64,000 nt of DNA from Lewinellaceae bacterium (GTDB taxonomy: Bacteria; Bacteroidota; Bacteroidia; Chitinophagales; Saprospiraceae): assembly GCA_020636435.1 (NCBI GenBank), contig JACJXX010000001.1:1877001-1941000 (forward strand), in the 5' to 3' direction. The stretch's first letter is position 1, and every line of letters begins with the position of its first letter. The translations under genes and the position numbers were made by a program. Below the pieces are notes generated by a model. The model was not told the DNA's origin. It searched no databases and saw only the letters and a list, made by a program, of their open reading frames with translations. Positions 24,213-32,396 of the stretch are shown here, one piece after another.

Positions 24213-27200
24213 TCAAAATTTTATTTCACAATCCGGCAGGCGCTCGCGGATGCGTTTGCGTTCGGTTTGGGAGAAGTTATTGGGAGGAGACTCCCGGTAG
24301 AAATCGTAATCGTACCTGTTTTCCAACACCAGTATTTTAAGCTTTGGAAGTTGGAGAATAGCTTCTGGTAATTGGGTAAGGCCTAAATTATTGAGGTAAA
24401 GCGTTTCTAAGTTTGAGAGTTGGGCGATGACAGCTTCGACTTCGTCGTAGGGGAGTGGGTTGGCGCCCAAAGAAAGTATTTTCAAGTTGGGTGATAATGA
24501 TCCGATTTCCCTTGGTAGGTGTACCAAGTCGTTTCCAAGCAGATGCAGCTCGACCAAGTTGGTCAACTGCCCGATTTCGGGCCGCAGGCTTGATAGTTTA
24601 TTATCGATTAGGAACAACTTAGAAAGTTTAGTTAGCTGACCTAAAGAATCAGGTAAACCTTGTAATTCGTTTTGGGATAAATCCAGTTCGGTCAAGTTGG
24701 TCAACTGCCAGGTTTCGGGCGGCAGGCTTGATAATTTATTATCGTATAAGAACAATTTAGAAAGTTTGGTTAGCCGGCCTAAAGAATTAGGTAAATCTTG
24801 TAATTTGTTTTGATTTAAGTTCAGTACGGTCAAGTTGGTCAACTGCCCGATTTCGGGCGGCAGGCTTGATAATTTATTATCGTATAAGAACAACTTAGAA
24901 AGTTTGGTTAGCCGGCCTAAAGAATCAGGTAAACCTTGTAATTCGTTTTGATTTAAATTCAGTTCGGTCAAGTTGGTCAACTGCCCGATTTCGGGCGGCA
25001 GGCTTGATAGTTTATTATCGGATAAGAACAATTTAGAAAGTTTGGTTAGCCGGCCTAAAGAATCAGGTAAATCTTGTAATTCGTTTTGATTTAAATTCAG
25101 TTCGGTCAAATCGGTAAGCTGTCCAATTTCTGAAGGCAGGCTCATCAGGTTATGATTAGATAAATATAAGCTTGTCGAGTCATATTGAATATTACAACTT
25201 GTTGGTAGTAAGGACTTTATTTTTTGATATTCTGAGGGGGGCACCAGCGTGTTTCTTAGGTTAAGAGACCTCAGCTCTTTGAGTTTTTTGATTTCATTAG
25301 GTATTTCATGGATTAAACTTTCACTTAAGTCTACCTCGGTCAATTTCTCCAGCTTTACAATTTCGGGCGGGAGTCTTGTCAAGTTATGATCAGATAAATC
25401 CAAGCTTGTTGAAAAATACCCTATATCACAACTTGGTAATAATTTCTTCATTTTTTTACATTCTATGGGAGGCACTAGCGTATTGTACAATTCAAGACGT
25501 TTCAACTCTTTGAGCTTTGCAATTTCGCTGGGTTCTATTTCACTAATAGGGTTTTTTGAAAGGTCAAGATGCCTTAGTTTTGTCAAATCACCAATTTCTT
25601 CTGGAAGAATAGTTATTTTGTTTGTGTATAAATCGAGATTAGTTAAATTCTGGAGATTACCGATTTCCTTTGGCAGACTGGTTAGTGAAGTTTTGGTTAA
25701 ATTTAGGTAAGTTAAACTACGAATATTACAAACCTCCTTTGGTAGATTGGTTAGTGGGATGCCATATAAATTAAGCGTAGTTAACTTCTGGAGGTTGCCG
25801 ATTTCCTTCGGCAGGGTTGTTAGGCTGCTACCGCTTAAGTCAAGTTTCGTTAACTTCTGGAGGTTACCAATTTCCTTCGGCAGGGTTGTTAGGCTGCTAC
25901 CGCTTAAGTCAAGTTTCGTTAACTTCTGGAGGTTACCAATTTCCTTCGGCAGGGTTGTTAGGCTGCTACCGCTTAAGTCAAGTTTCGTTAAATTCTGGAG
26001 GTTACCGATTTCCTTCGGCAGGGTTATTAGTCTATTATGGCTTAAGTCTAGTTCAGTTAACTTTTGGAGGTTACCAATCTCCTTTGGCAAGGTTTTTAGT
26101 CGTGTAAGAGATAAATTGAATTCAGTTAACTCCTCGAGATTACCAATTTCCTTTGGCAGCCTGGTTAGTTTAGTATTGTATAAATTGAGAGTGGTTAACT
26201 TCTGGAGGTTCCCGATTTCCTCTGGCAGGCCGGTTAGTCGGGTATTGGATAAATTGAGAGTGGTTAACTTCTTGAGGTTGCCGATTTCCTTCGGCAGACT
26301 GGATAATTTGTTGCCAGATAAGTTCAGTATGGTTAAATGCTGAAGCTGGCCAATTTCTTTGGGTAGTTCGGTTATTGGTTTATGTCCCCACCAACAACCA
26401 TAGTCCCCATAGGCTAGCTCGGCTAAATTTTTCATTTGACCGATTTCCTTCGGCAAGCTGTCTTGTTCATCAATATATATAGTCAATAAGCCCCTTTTCC
26501 TAAATTCATTAGAATAATTACAACTAAGAGCAAAAGGCTTCGGAAATTGGGCGAAAGCCGTACAGATATTACTTAACTTGAGGTTCGGATTGTTCTTCAA
26601 ATTTATGCTAGATAAATTCTGGAGGTTGCCGATTTCCTTTGGCAGGGTTGTTAGGCTGCTACTGCTTAAGTTTAGTCCAGATAAATTCTGGAGGTTGCCG
26701 ATTTCCTTTGGCAGGGTTGTTAGGCTGCTACTGCTTAAGTTTAGTTCAGATAAATTCTGGAGGTTGCCGATTTCCTTTGGCAGGGTTGTTAGGCTGCCAA
26801 TGCTTAAGTTTAGTTTAGTTAAATTCTGGAGGTTGCCGATTTCCCCCGGTAAGCTGTTACTGCTTAAGTGTAGTTCAGTTAAATTCTGAAGGTTGCCGAT
26901 TTCCCCCGGTAGGCTGTCTAATGGTGTGTAAGGTAGATATAGTATAGTCAAATTTCGAAGATTTCCAATTTCCTTCGGTAGGCTTGTTAATCGATTGTAG
27001 CGTAAGTCTAGCAATGTTAGATTCAGTAGGTTACCGATTTCCTTCGGTAGGCTGTCTAATTCGTTGCGGCTTAAGACAAGTTCAGTTAGATTCAGTAGGT
27101 TACCGATTTCCTTTGGTAGTTTATTCAGCTTAGTCCGGTCATAAGCAGATGGGCTCAAAATTAATTTAGTTAAGCTTCGGAGGTTACCAATTTCTGGTGG

Positions 27201-28577
27201 CAGCCTGGTTAATCCATTCCAGTCTAAATCTAGTACTTTTAGATTCTGTAGATTACCAATTTCCGGTGGCAGGCTGGTTAGTCGGTTATCGTATAAATTA
27301 AGTGTGGTTAAATTCTGTAGATTACCAATTTCCGGCGGTAGGCTATCTAGATAGTTATAGCTTAATTCTAGTTTAGCCAAATTATGCAGCTTTCCGATTT
27401 CCTTCGGCAGGCTCGTTAGTCGGGTTTTGTATAAATTGAGTGTGGTTAAATTCTGAAGGTTACCGATTTCCTTCGGCAGGCTGTCTAATTCGTTGGAATT
27501 TAAATGTAGTTTAGTTAGTTTCTCAAGTTTCTCAACTTCCTTTGGCCAGCTGGTTAGGCTGTTGAAGCCTAGGTCCAACTCAGTCAGGCCACTCAGCTGT
27601 CCGAACTCAGGGGGTAGAAAATCTAGTCCGTTACCGGAGAGGTTCAGATGGGTCAGGCTACTCAGCTGTCCAAACTCGGGGGGTAGGGAGTCTAGCTGGT
27701 TACTTGATAGATCGAGGCGGACCAAGCTGTCCAACTGTCCAAATTCGGGGGGTAGGGAGTCTAGCTGGTTACTTGATAGATCGAGGCGGACCAAGCTGTC
27801 CAACTGTCCAAATTCGGGGGGCAGAGATCGAATTCGACAGGAAGGTAATACCAGCACTTGTAGTTCACGCAACCGTAGTACTTTAGCTAGGAGAGGATTT
27901 GTCTCGTTGTTGTTCAGATTGTACCCCTTTAAAAGCAAGACTTTCAGTTGTAGGTTTTCCATTACGATATCCGGCAAGCTGTCCAGCTTTGTCGCTCGCA
28001 GATCAAGAGCGGTAATGTCTGCGTGCAGCTCCTCCGGGCGGTAAACCACCGGGTAGGTTCGCCCCAAAGTGTCCAGAAGGTATTTTACAGTATCTTTGAT
28101 CACCTCGGCAAACCCCTCGTCATCAAATTGCTCTGCTTTGTCCCAGCGCTTCAGCTTTTTCACCTCTTTGCCGGCCGTATCGATATAGTAGAATTTACTG
28201 TTCTTATACGCCAGGGCAAAGCTGCCTTCATAGAAATAGAAGGCATCGGTTAATTGTCGGGCTTTATCCAGTGCTGCCTGGGTCTCTGCCTGTGCTTCCT
28301 CCGTGCGTGCTTTCTCCTTTTGGACCTCTTCTAGCGCCGTTTCCGCCTGCCGCCGTAGCCTTTCGATGCGCTCGAATACAATATCGATCTTAGCTTTGAC
28401 TTCCTCCTTCTTACTGGGGTCAAAAGCCTCGGCAGCAAAGTACTTGTTGATGGCAGTTTCATACTGTCCGTCACGCAGGGCTGCATCCCCCTGCTGAATG
28501 GCCTCGGCATAGCTGCTCTGAGCAGCAACATTCAGGCTAAGGGTTAGCAGGAATGCAAAAGTCAGCAAGGTTCTCAT
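24213..28577 (-). CDS. giant secreted leucine-rich-repeat protein
   Basis: 1454 residues from the ATG at 28577. A signal peptide (MRTLLTFAFLLTLSLNVAAQ) is followed by a TPR-like helix pair ('AIQQGDAALRDGQYETAINK'), a coiled coil rich in Glu/Arg/Ala (about 75-110) and a short beta segment ('FAEVIKDTVKYLLDTLG'). From about residue 190 to 1430 there are roughly 50 LRRs of 23 residues of the pattern LPKEIGNLxxLTxLxLxxxx. Short spacers break the array (around 'LSCNYSNEFRKRGLL' and twice before 'LRNTLVPPSEYQK'-like segments). The start overlaps the stop of the STAND ATPase gene by 4 bp (ATGA). The LRR should face the periplasm or outside and serve as the recognition part of the locus. Confidence 0.9.
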   Translation of the reverse strand: MRTLLTFAFLLTLSLNVAAQSSYAEAIQQGDAALRDGQYETAINKYFAAEAFDPSKKEEVKAKIDIVFERIERLRRQAETALEEVQKEKARTEEAQAETQAALDKARQLTDAFYFYEGSFALAYKNSKFYYIDTAGKEVKKLKRWDKAEQFDDEGFAEVIKDTVKYLLDTLGRTYPVVYRPEELHADITALDLRATKLDSLPDIVMENLQLKVLLLKGYNLNNNETNPLLAKVLRLRELQVLVLPSCRIRSLPPEFGQLDSLVRLDLSSNQLDSLPPEFGQLDSLVRLDLSSNQLDSLPPEFGQLSSLTHLNLSGNGLDFLPPEFGQLSGLTELDLGFNSLTSWPKEVEKLEKLTKLHLNSNELDSLPKEIGNLQNLTTLNLYKTRLTSLPKEIGKLHNLAKLELSYNYLDSLPPEIGNLQNLTTLNLYDNRLTSLPPEIGNLQNLKVLDLDWNGLTRLPPEIGNLRSLTKLILSPSAYDRTKLNKLPKEIGNLLNLTELVLSRNELDSLPKEIGNLLNLTLLDLRYNRLTSLPKEIGNLRNLTILYLPYTPLDSLPGEIGNLQNLTELHLSSNSLPGEIGNLQNLTKLNLSIGSLTTLPKEIGNLQNLSELNLSSSSLTTLPKEIGNLQNLSGLNLSSSSLTTLPKEIGNLQNLSSINLKNNPNLKLSNICTAFAQFPKPFALSCNYSNEFRKRGLLTIYIDEQDSLPKEIGQMKNLAELAYGDYGCWWGHKPITELPKEIGQLQHLTILNLSGNKLSSLPKEIGNLKKLTTLNLSNTRLTGLPEEIGNLQKLTTLNLYNTKLTRLPKEIGNLEELTEFNLSLTRLKTLPKEIGNLQKLTELDLSHNRLITLPKEIGNLQNLTKLDLSGSSLTTLPKEIGNLQKLTKLDLSGSSLTTLPKEIGNLQKLTKLDLSGSSLTTLPKEIGNLQKLTTLNLYGIPLTNLPKEVCNIRSLTYLNLTKTSLTSLPKEIGNLQNLTNLDLYTNKITILPEEIGDLTKLRHLDLSKNPISEIEPSEIAKLKELKRLELYNTLVPPIECKKMKKLLPSCDIGYFSTSLDLSDHNLTRLPPEIVKLEKLTEVDLSESLIHEIPNEIKKLKELRSLNLRNTLVPPSEYQKIKSLLPTSCNIQYDSTSLYLSNHNLMSLPSEIGQLTDLTELNLNQNELQDLPDSLGRLTKLSKLFLSDNKLSSLPPEIGQLTNLTELNLNQNELQGLPDSLGRLTKLSKLFLYDNKLSSLPPEIGQLTNLTVLNLNQNKLQDLPNSLGRLTKLSKLFLYDNKLSSLPPETWQLTNLTELDLSQNELQGLPDSLGQLTKLSKLFLIDNKLSSLRPEIGQLTNLVELHLLGNDLVHLPREIGSLSPNLKILSLGANPLPYDEVEAVIAQLSNLETLYLNNLGLTQLPEAILQLPKLKILVLENRYDYDFYRESPPNNFSQTERKRIRERLPDCEIKF
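25801..26007. repeat. three near-identical 69-bp LRR units
   Basis: Units start at 25801, 25870 and 25939. The first two are identical over 69 bp and the third differs at two positions near its end. Each encodes one 23-residue LRR. A second set of near-identical units lies at about 26630-26830. Flanking LRR units are far more diverged, so these copies are recent expansions or have been homogenised by gene conversion. Confidence 0.9.
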
Positions 28578-30244
28578 ATACAATCCGGGTTTTTGTTGGC
28601 TAACTGGGACAAGGTTGTTTTAAATGCGGTGCTGTCAGGATGACCCTCTGTGATCTGCCGCATTTCCTGCAGGATCTCCAGAGGGCATCCCCCTATGTCG
28701 AGTATAATGTTTGCCCGGCGTTTGAGGTCCTGAAACTTCAGGCGCTCCTTATCGGCGTTCTCCCGCTGGAAGTCAAGCACGGCTTGTCTTGCTTTAGCTT
28801 CCTCGGCCAGCGCCTTTTTCTTCCCTTCATTGGCTCTCCAGGCGAAAAAGCCCGCCGTCAGTAGCCCCAGTACAGCGACTACCAGCAGCCCTCGCACCAG
28901 CCTCAGCTGCCGCCTGGCCCGGGCGTATTTCTCTGCTGCCTGTTGCTTGCCTTCCTCCATACGCTCGATCAGTTCGGGAGGTGGGGCCAGGTACGCCTGA
29001 TAAGGGCGCAGGTAGTCCAGGTCCTGTTGCGACAATACCCCCTGCCGTTCTCCATACACCCGATAAACCTCCCGGGCTTTCTCCCGCATCCGCATTTCCT
29101 CGGTCAGGTTCTGGCCGACGATGCGCGCCAGCACGTCGTGGCTGATCTCGTAGCGTGGGCGGCTGCCCGTCTTAAGCGTCCGGACCAGTCGTCGTTCTTT
29201 TAGATCGGTGAGCAGGAGCGTGGGGTTAGCGAGTTCGATACCGTTACCGCGCAAATCCTGCTCAATCTCCTCTTTACTCAGCTGTAGCTTGGTGTGCCGT
29301 TCCGAGATCATAGCCGCCAGCACTTCCAGGGCAGTGTTTTCCCGATGGGTAGCGTCGAGTTCCTTCAGTTGTTTTTTGAGAAAACTGTCGAGTACAGTTT
29401 CTAGGTTATCCTCCTTCTGGAGCAGACGGCGGCTTAAGTGCGGCATTTCCTGAGGCAGGGCCGCGGTGCGGGCGCGGTCCCAGAGCTCACTGAGGAACAC
29501 CTGCAGGTGGGTGAGTTCAATCTCCTTTTGAGGGTCATTCAAACTAGGCCGCACTGCATTTGCCAGCCCTTCGGCATCTTCTACCGTAAAGAAGGCTTGA
29601 AATTGAGGAGCGGCAAGCGTTTGCTTAATGACCGCTCGGACGCCATCCGGGCCCATCTTTTCCAGGCGGAAACGGTTTTGGAACAGGCTAGGGCAAAGCG
29701 GCTCGTATTCGGATAAGTGACCGATAAATTCTTCGCGCATGATCAGTAGCACCCGGCAGGGCACTTTGTAGCGGATCAGCTCGTGGAGGCGGGTGAAAAA
29801 ATCACGCTTTTCTTCCTCTTTACCGAGTAGCAGTAATTCTTCAAACTGGTCGAAGAGGAGGTATATGGGCTGGTAGCGCTCGGAGAAGAGGTCTTCGATG
29901 GCGTGTCCAAAACTTTTGGATTTATCTTTCGGCAGTTGAGTGATTTCGTCGAGAGGAATGGGGTTTTCTAACGCCTCGTTGATGCTTTGGTAAACAGAAG
30001 CCACTACGTTCGATCCTCGCCTTATGGTGAGTGCAAACCAGTCGGCATCGGAAAACTGGTTGCGCAGCCCGCACTCTATCAGGCTGGTCTTACCCGCGCC
30101 GGAAGGGCCATATACCAGTAGCTGCTTTACGCCGCTGAGAGCTTCGTAGAGCGCCTCCGTTTCCTGCTCCCGCCCGAAGAAGATGGCGTGGTCGTCCTGC
30201 TGGTAAGCATCCAGGAATTTAAATGGGGATTGCTGCAAACTCAT
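28574..30244 (-). CDS. membrane-anchored nSTAND-type ATPase
   Basis: 556 residues. 'FKFLDAYQQDDHAIFFGREQ' is the typical entry of novel STAND NTPases. Walker A 'GPSGAGKT' is at 46-53, Walker B 'IYLLFDQFEELLLLG' at about 127-141, and the winged-helix part includes 'LKERRLVRTLKTGSRPRYEISHDVLA'. One membrane helix (LVRGLLVVAVLGLLTAGFFAW) lies at about 449-469, followed by an 87-residue charged helical tail ending in ...NPDCI. The ATPase would be cytoplasmic and the tail periplasmic. Usual STAND proteins carry their sensor repeats on the same chain; here the LRRs are on the next gene, coupled by ATGA. The start also overlaps the preceding gene by 4 bp. Confidence 0.9.
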   Translation of the reverse strand: MSLQQSPFKFLDAYQQDDHAIFFGREQETEALYEALSGVKQLLVYGPSGAGKTSLIECGLRNQFSDADWFALTIRRGSNVVASVYQSINEALENPIPLDEITQLPKDKSKSFGHAIEDLFSERYQPIYLLFDQFEELLLLGKEEEKRDFFTRLHELIRYKVPCRVLLIMREEFIGHLSEYEPLCPSLFQNRFRLEKMGPDGVRAVIKQTLAAPQFQAFFTVEDAEGLANAVRPSLNDPQKEIELTHLQVFLSELWDRARTAALPQEMPHLSRRLLQKEDNLETVLDSFLKKQLKELDATHRENTALEVLAAMISERHTKLQLSKEEIEQDLRGNGIELANPTLLLTDLKERRLVRTLKTGSRPRYEISHDVLARIVGQNLTEEMRMREKAREVYRVYGERQGVLSQQDLDYLRPYQAYLAPPPELIERMEEGKQQAAEKYARARRQLRLVRGLLVVAVLGLLTAGFFAWRANEGKKKALAEEAKARQAVLDFQRENADKERLKFQDLKRRANIILDIGGCPLEILQEMRQITEGHPDSTAFKTTLSQLANKNPDCI

Positions 30245-31587
30245 TGGGAAGCGCCTTTTGCCGGTTTAAACAATTGCTGAAGTTGATCGAAAAGCTCGTC
30301 CAGCTTGGGTTGCGTAATATTAGTCTGTTGTACGGTCAACTGCTTATTGGAGTTTTTGCGCTCGCCATTCAGCGCTAACTCATTTTTATATAAGGCATAA
30401 AAATATTTACTGCCCTTTCGAGCCTGCCCGGTATAATAAAAAATCTCCGGGGTCTGTTTGGCTTTTTCGGCCAAAACGCTCTGATCAATAAGCAGGGGAG
30501 AAATGGAAAGGTAGTTGGCCTCATTTTGGAGGTTTTTCAAGCAGGCTTCTACACTTCTGTCTTTCAGCAACAAGACGCTTTGGTTATAAGTGAAGGTATC
30601 CTGCACCGAATAGGAGCTGTAATCTTCTCCCTCGCTTTGGATTTCCGCATAAACCCCATGCAGCTCGCCGTATCGATGGATGAAATGCTTTGCTGTCCCC
30701 AGGCGGTAATTGAGATTGATGTCTTTGATGGACACCAGCCGGTATTTGGCTAAAAAAGCGATGCGGCGCAGCCAGTACACCAGGCCGGTGAGGTATTGAT
30801 CCAGCAGCGCCCCTAACTGGGCGTCTTCCTTGATTTTTCCCTGAAGCAAGGCGTCTCGCTGCCGGGCGAGGAAAATTGCTGTTTGGTAAAGTTCCGTTTC
30901 GGGGTCGGCGAGGTCTTCCACAAGCTCTTCGATCTCCGGCATAAAGTTTTCCCGCCCCTGAAGTTGTTCCGTGGCCAGTAGTAAGAGATTGAGGTAGTCG
31001 TATTCCACGTGGGCGCCTTCTTCCGATTTCAGGAATGCTGCGATTGAGGGCTGCAATCCTTCCTTTATTTGTGGCAGCAACTGTGCTAATTGTATAAAAC
31101 AGAGATATCGCAAAGAGCTTTGGTAGGCTTCCGCCATAAATGACAACCGGCGCAGCGTGGGCCCTCGTCCGGCAGGGCTGTTCATTTTCAGCAGAAATAC
31201 CTCAATGAGCCAGCCGTAGTGCTCGAAAATCCGCTGCGGCTTATTGCCTACCGAAACGCCCTGGCGGATAAATTCCTGCGCCAAGCTATTTACCCAAATG
31301 TTGTCTTCGGTAATCAGGTTTTCCGCCAGCTCTGCGGGCAGCTCCTGCCCGTTTCGCAACTGCTCCACGAGAAAGTCGAAACTATTGGCGGTAATGCTGT
31401 CAATATTGTACAGCCTGCCCTCCAATTGTAATTGCTGGGTTTTCAGCTCTTCCAGCAAAGCCAGCAGGGGTTCTAACTGGCGTTCCAGTTCACGGGGCGC
31501 TCCATTCACCTCCACCGTAATCGTACTATCCGTAACCCCCTGTAGCACGATATTCTGATTTCCCTGTATGTTGCTTTGGTTACTCAT
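30241..31587 (-). CDS. unknown protein of the STAND-LRR operon
   Basis: 448 residues, not recognised. The first 25 residues contain 'NIQGNQNIVLQGVTDSTITV', a short beta-type motif also found as 'NINVQGVSGSTIQI' at the end of the EAD11-like protein. A coiled-coil stretch follows ('LERQLEPLLALLEELKTQQL'), then about 350 mostly helical residues ('IFEHYGWLIEVFLLKMN', 'AIFLARQRDALLQGKIKED', 'YLTGLVYWLRRIAFLAKYRL') and a Lys/Gln-rich tail. There is no signal peptide or membrane helix. Its stop overlaps the STAND start by 4 bp, so it is made in step with the ATPase and probably connects adaptor and ATPase. Confidence 0.85.
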   Translation of the reverse strand: MSNQSNIQGNQNIVLQGVTDSTITVEVNGAPRELERQLEPLLALLEELKTQQLQLEGRLYNIDSITANSFDFLVEQLRNGQELPAELAENLITEDNIWVNSLAQEFIRQGVSVGNKPQRIFEHYGWLIEVFLLKMNSPAGRGPTLRRLSFMAEAYQSSLRYLCFIQLAQLLPQIKEGLQPSIAAFLKSEEGAHVEYDYLNLLLLATEQLQGRENFMPEIEELVEDLADPETELYQTAIFLARQRDALLQGKIKEDAQLGALLDQYLTGLVYWLRRIAFLAKYRLVSIKDINLNYRLGTAKHFIHRYGELHGVYAEIQSEGEDYSSYSVQDTFTYNQSVLLLKDRSVEACLKNLQNEANYLSISPLLIDQSVLAEKAKQTPEIFYYTGQARKGSKYFYALYKNELALNGERKNSNKQLTVQQTNITQPKLDELFDQLQQLFKPAKGASQ

Positions 31588-31844
31588 GCCTATTGCTTGA
31601 TTATTGTGCCTCTGCTGCCGACAATAAACGACGTGCGATCAATAACTGCCAGGTGGCGTTTTTGCTGAATGCAATGATACCCTTCACGGATCGCCGATAC
31701 TGGAGGTGAAACCGACAAGAAGGATCCAAACACCCGGAGCAGGAGTGGAAACTATGAATATCATTAATTTCTACGACAGGAAATTATGTAGGTTTCGCTA
31801 TTCTTCAAAATTTACCGCTCTGCGCCCCAATAAGAGCTTGTTTG
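31588..31844. other. spacer within the STAND-LRR locus
   Basis: 257 bp between the EAD11-like gene and the 448-aa gene. It contains an exact 19-bp copy (31629-31647) of the arm of the palindrome at 1859-1930. No gene or clear terminator was seen. Whether the EAD11-like gene shares a transcript with the other three is therefore open. Confidence 0.5.
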
Positions 31845-32255
31845 TCAATCCGACTTGTTTCCAGTGTCAATCTGGATCGTACTCCCCGATACGCCCTGTA
31901 CATTGATATTGCCATCCCCGGTAATATGAGCCTGGTTCTGGCTCGGCCGTTCCTTCAGGTATTGCTCCACTTCCTGTTGCAAGCCGGGGTGCTCCGGAAG
32001 ATTGTCCTCCAGCTCCCGCACCATATCGGTGAGGGCATAGCGAAGCTTGTTTTTCGTGATTTCCGCACTTTCGAGATCGATAGTCCCGGTGCGAATGGCT
32101 TTCATCACTGCATTGTAGCGGGCGGATTGGATGATGAGTTCGTTGTAGGAAGGGCTACCCTTGAGCAGGGCCTGTAGTTCAGCGATAGCGGCTGATAACT
32201 CGTCTTTGGCGATGAGCTGTAGCAGCCCATCAATAAAAGTTGGGGTTGTTTTCAT
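31845..32255 (-). CDS. EAD11-like effector-associated domain protein
   Basis: 136 residues. Residues 1-90 resemble the Bacteroidota effector-associated domain 11: 'LLQLIAKDELSAAIAELQALL', 'YNELIIQSARYNAVMKAIRTG', 'EITKNKLRYALTDMVRELE'. EADs are small helical adaptors that recruit effectors or NTPases in conflict systems. A linker and 'NINVQGVSGSTIQI' close the protein; that motif is shared with the 448-aa protein downstream, suggesting direct pairing. It is the first gene of the minus-strand cluster and has its own promoter-like box. Confidence 0.8.
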   Translation of the reverse strand: MKTTPTFIDGLLQLIAKDELSAAIAELQALLKGSPSYNELIIQSARYNAVMKAIRTGTIDLESAEITKNKLRYALTDMVRELEDNLPEHPGLQQEVEQYLKERPSQNQAHITGDGNINVQGVSGSTIQIDTGNKSD

Positions 32256-32276
32256 GGGATTTTATAATTTTCATAA

Positions 32277-32305
32277 CAAATATACTTTTTTTTCAAAAAA
32301 GCAAA
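32277..32305 (-). promoter_or_regulatory. promoter-like site of EAD11-like gene
   Basis: On the minus strand TATATTTG (32284-32277) fits the -7 consensus TAnnTTTG and lies 21 bp before the ATG. TTTG at 32305-32302 is 17 bp further upstream, a little short for a -33 box; an alternative at 32311-32308 is 23 bp away. The region is very A/T-rich. Confidence 0.5.
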
Positions 32306-32396
32306 AACAAAATATCCCCCCGCCTGCTCTGAATTCTTCCCAACTCTCCGTAATTTGGAAGAACCTTAAACCCTTGCCCACTCCCCAGGCATATCA

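Noticed and set aside
24400..27880. Possible CRISPR array (regular repeats over 3.5 kb)
   Set aside because: The 69-bp period encodes LRRs in frame on the minus strand and there are no repeat/unique-spacer alternations.
30241..32255. Toxin-antitoxin pair reading of the two upstream genes
   Set aside because: Neither protein shows a toxin or antitoxin fold, the spacer is 257 bp, and the sizes (136 and 448 residues) do not fit; the adaptor reading suits the STAND context better.
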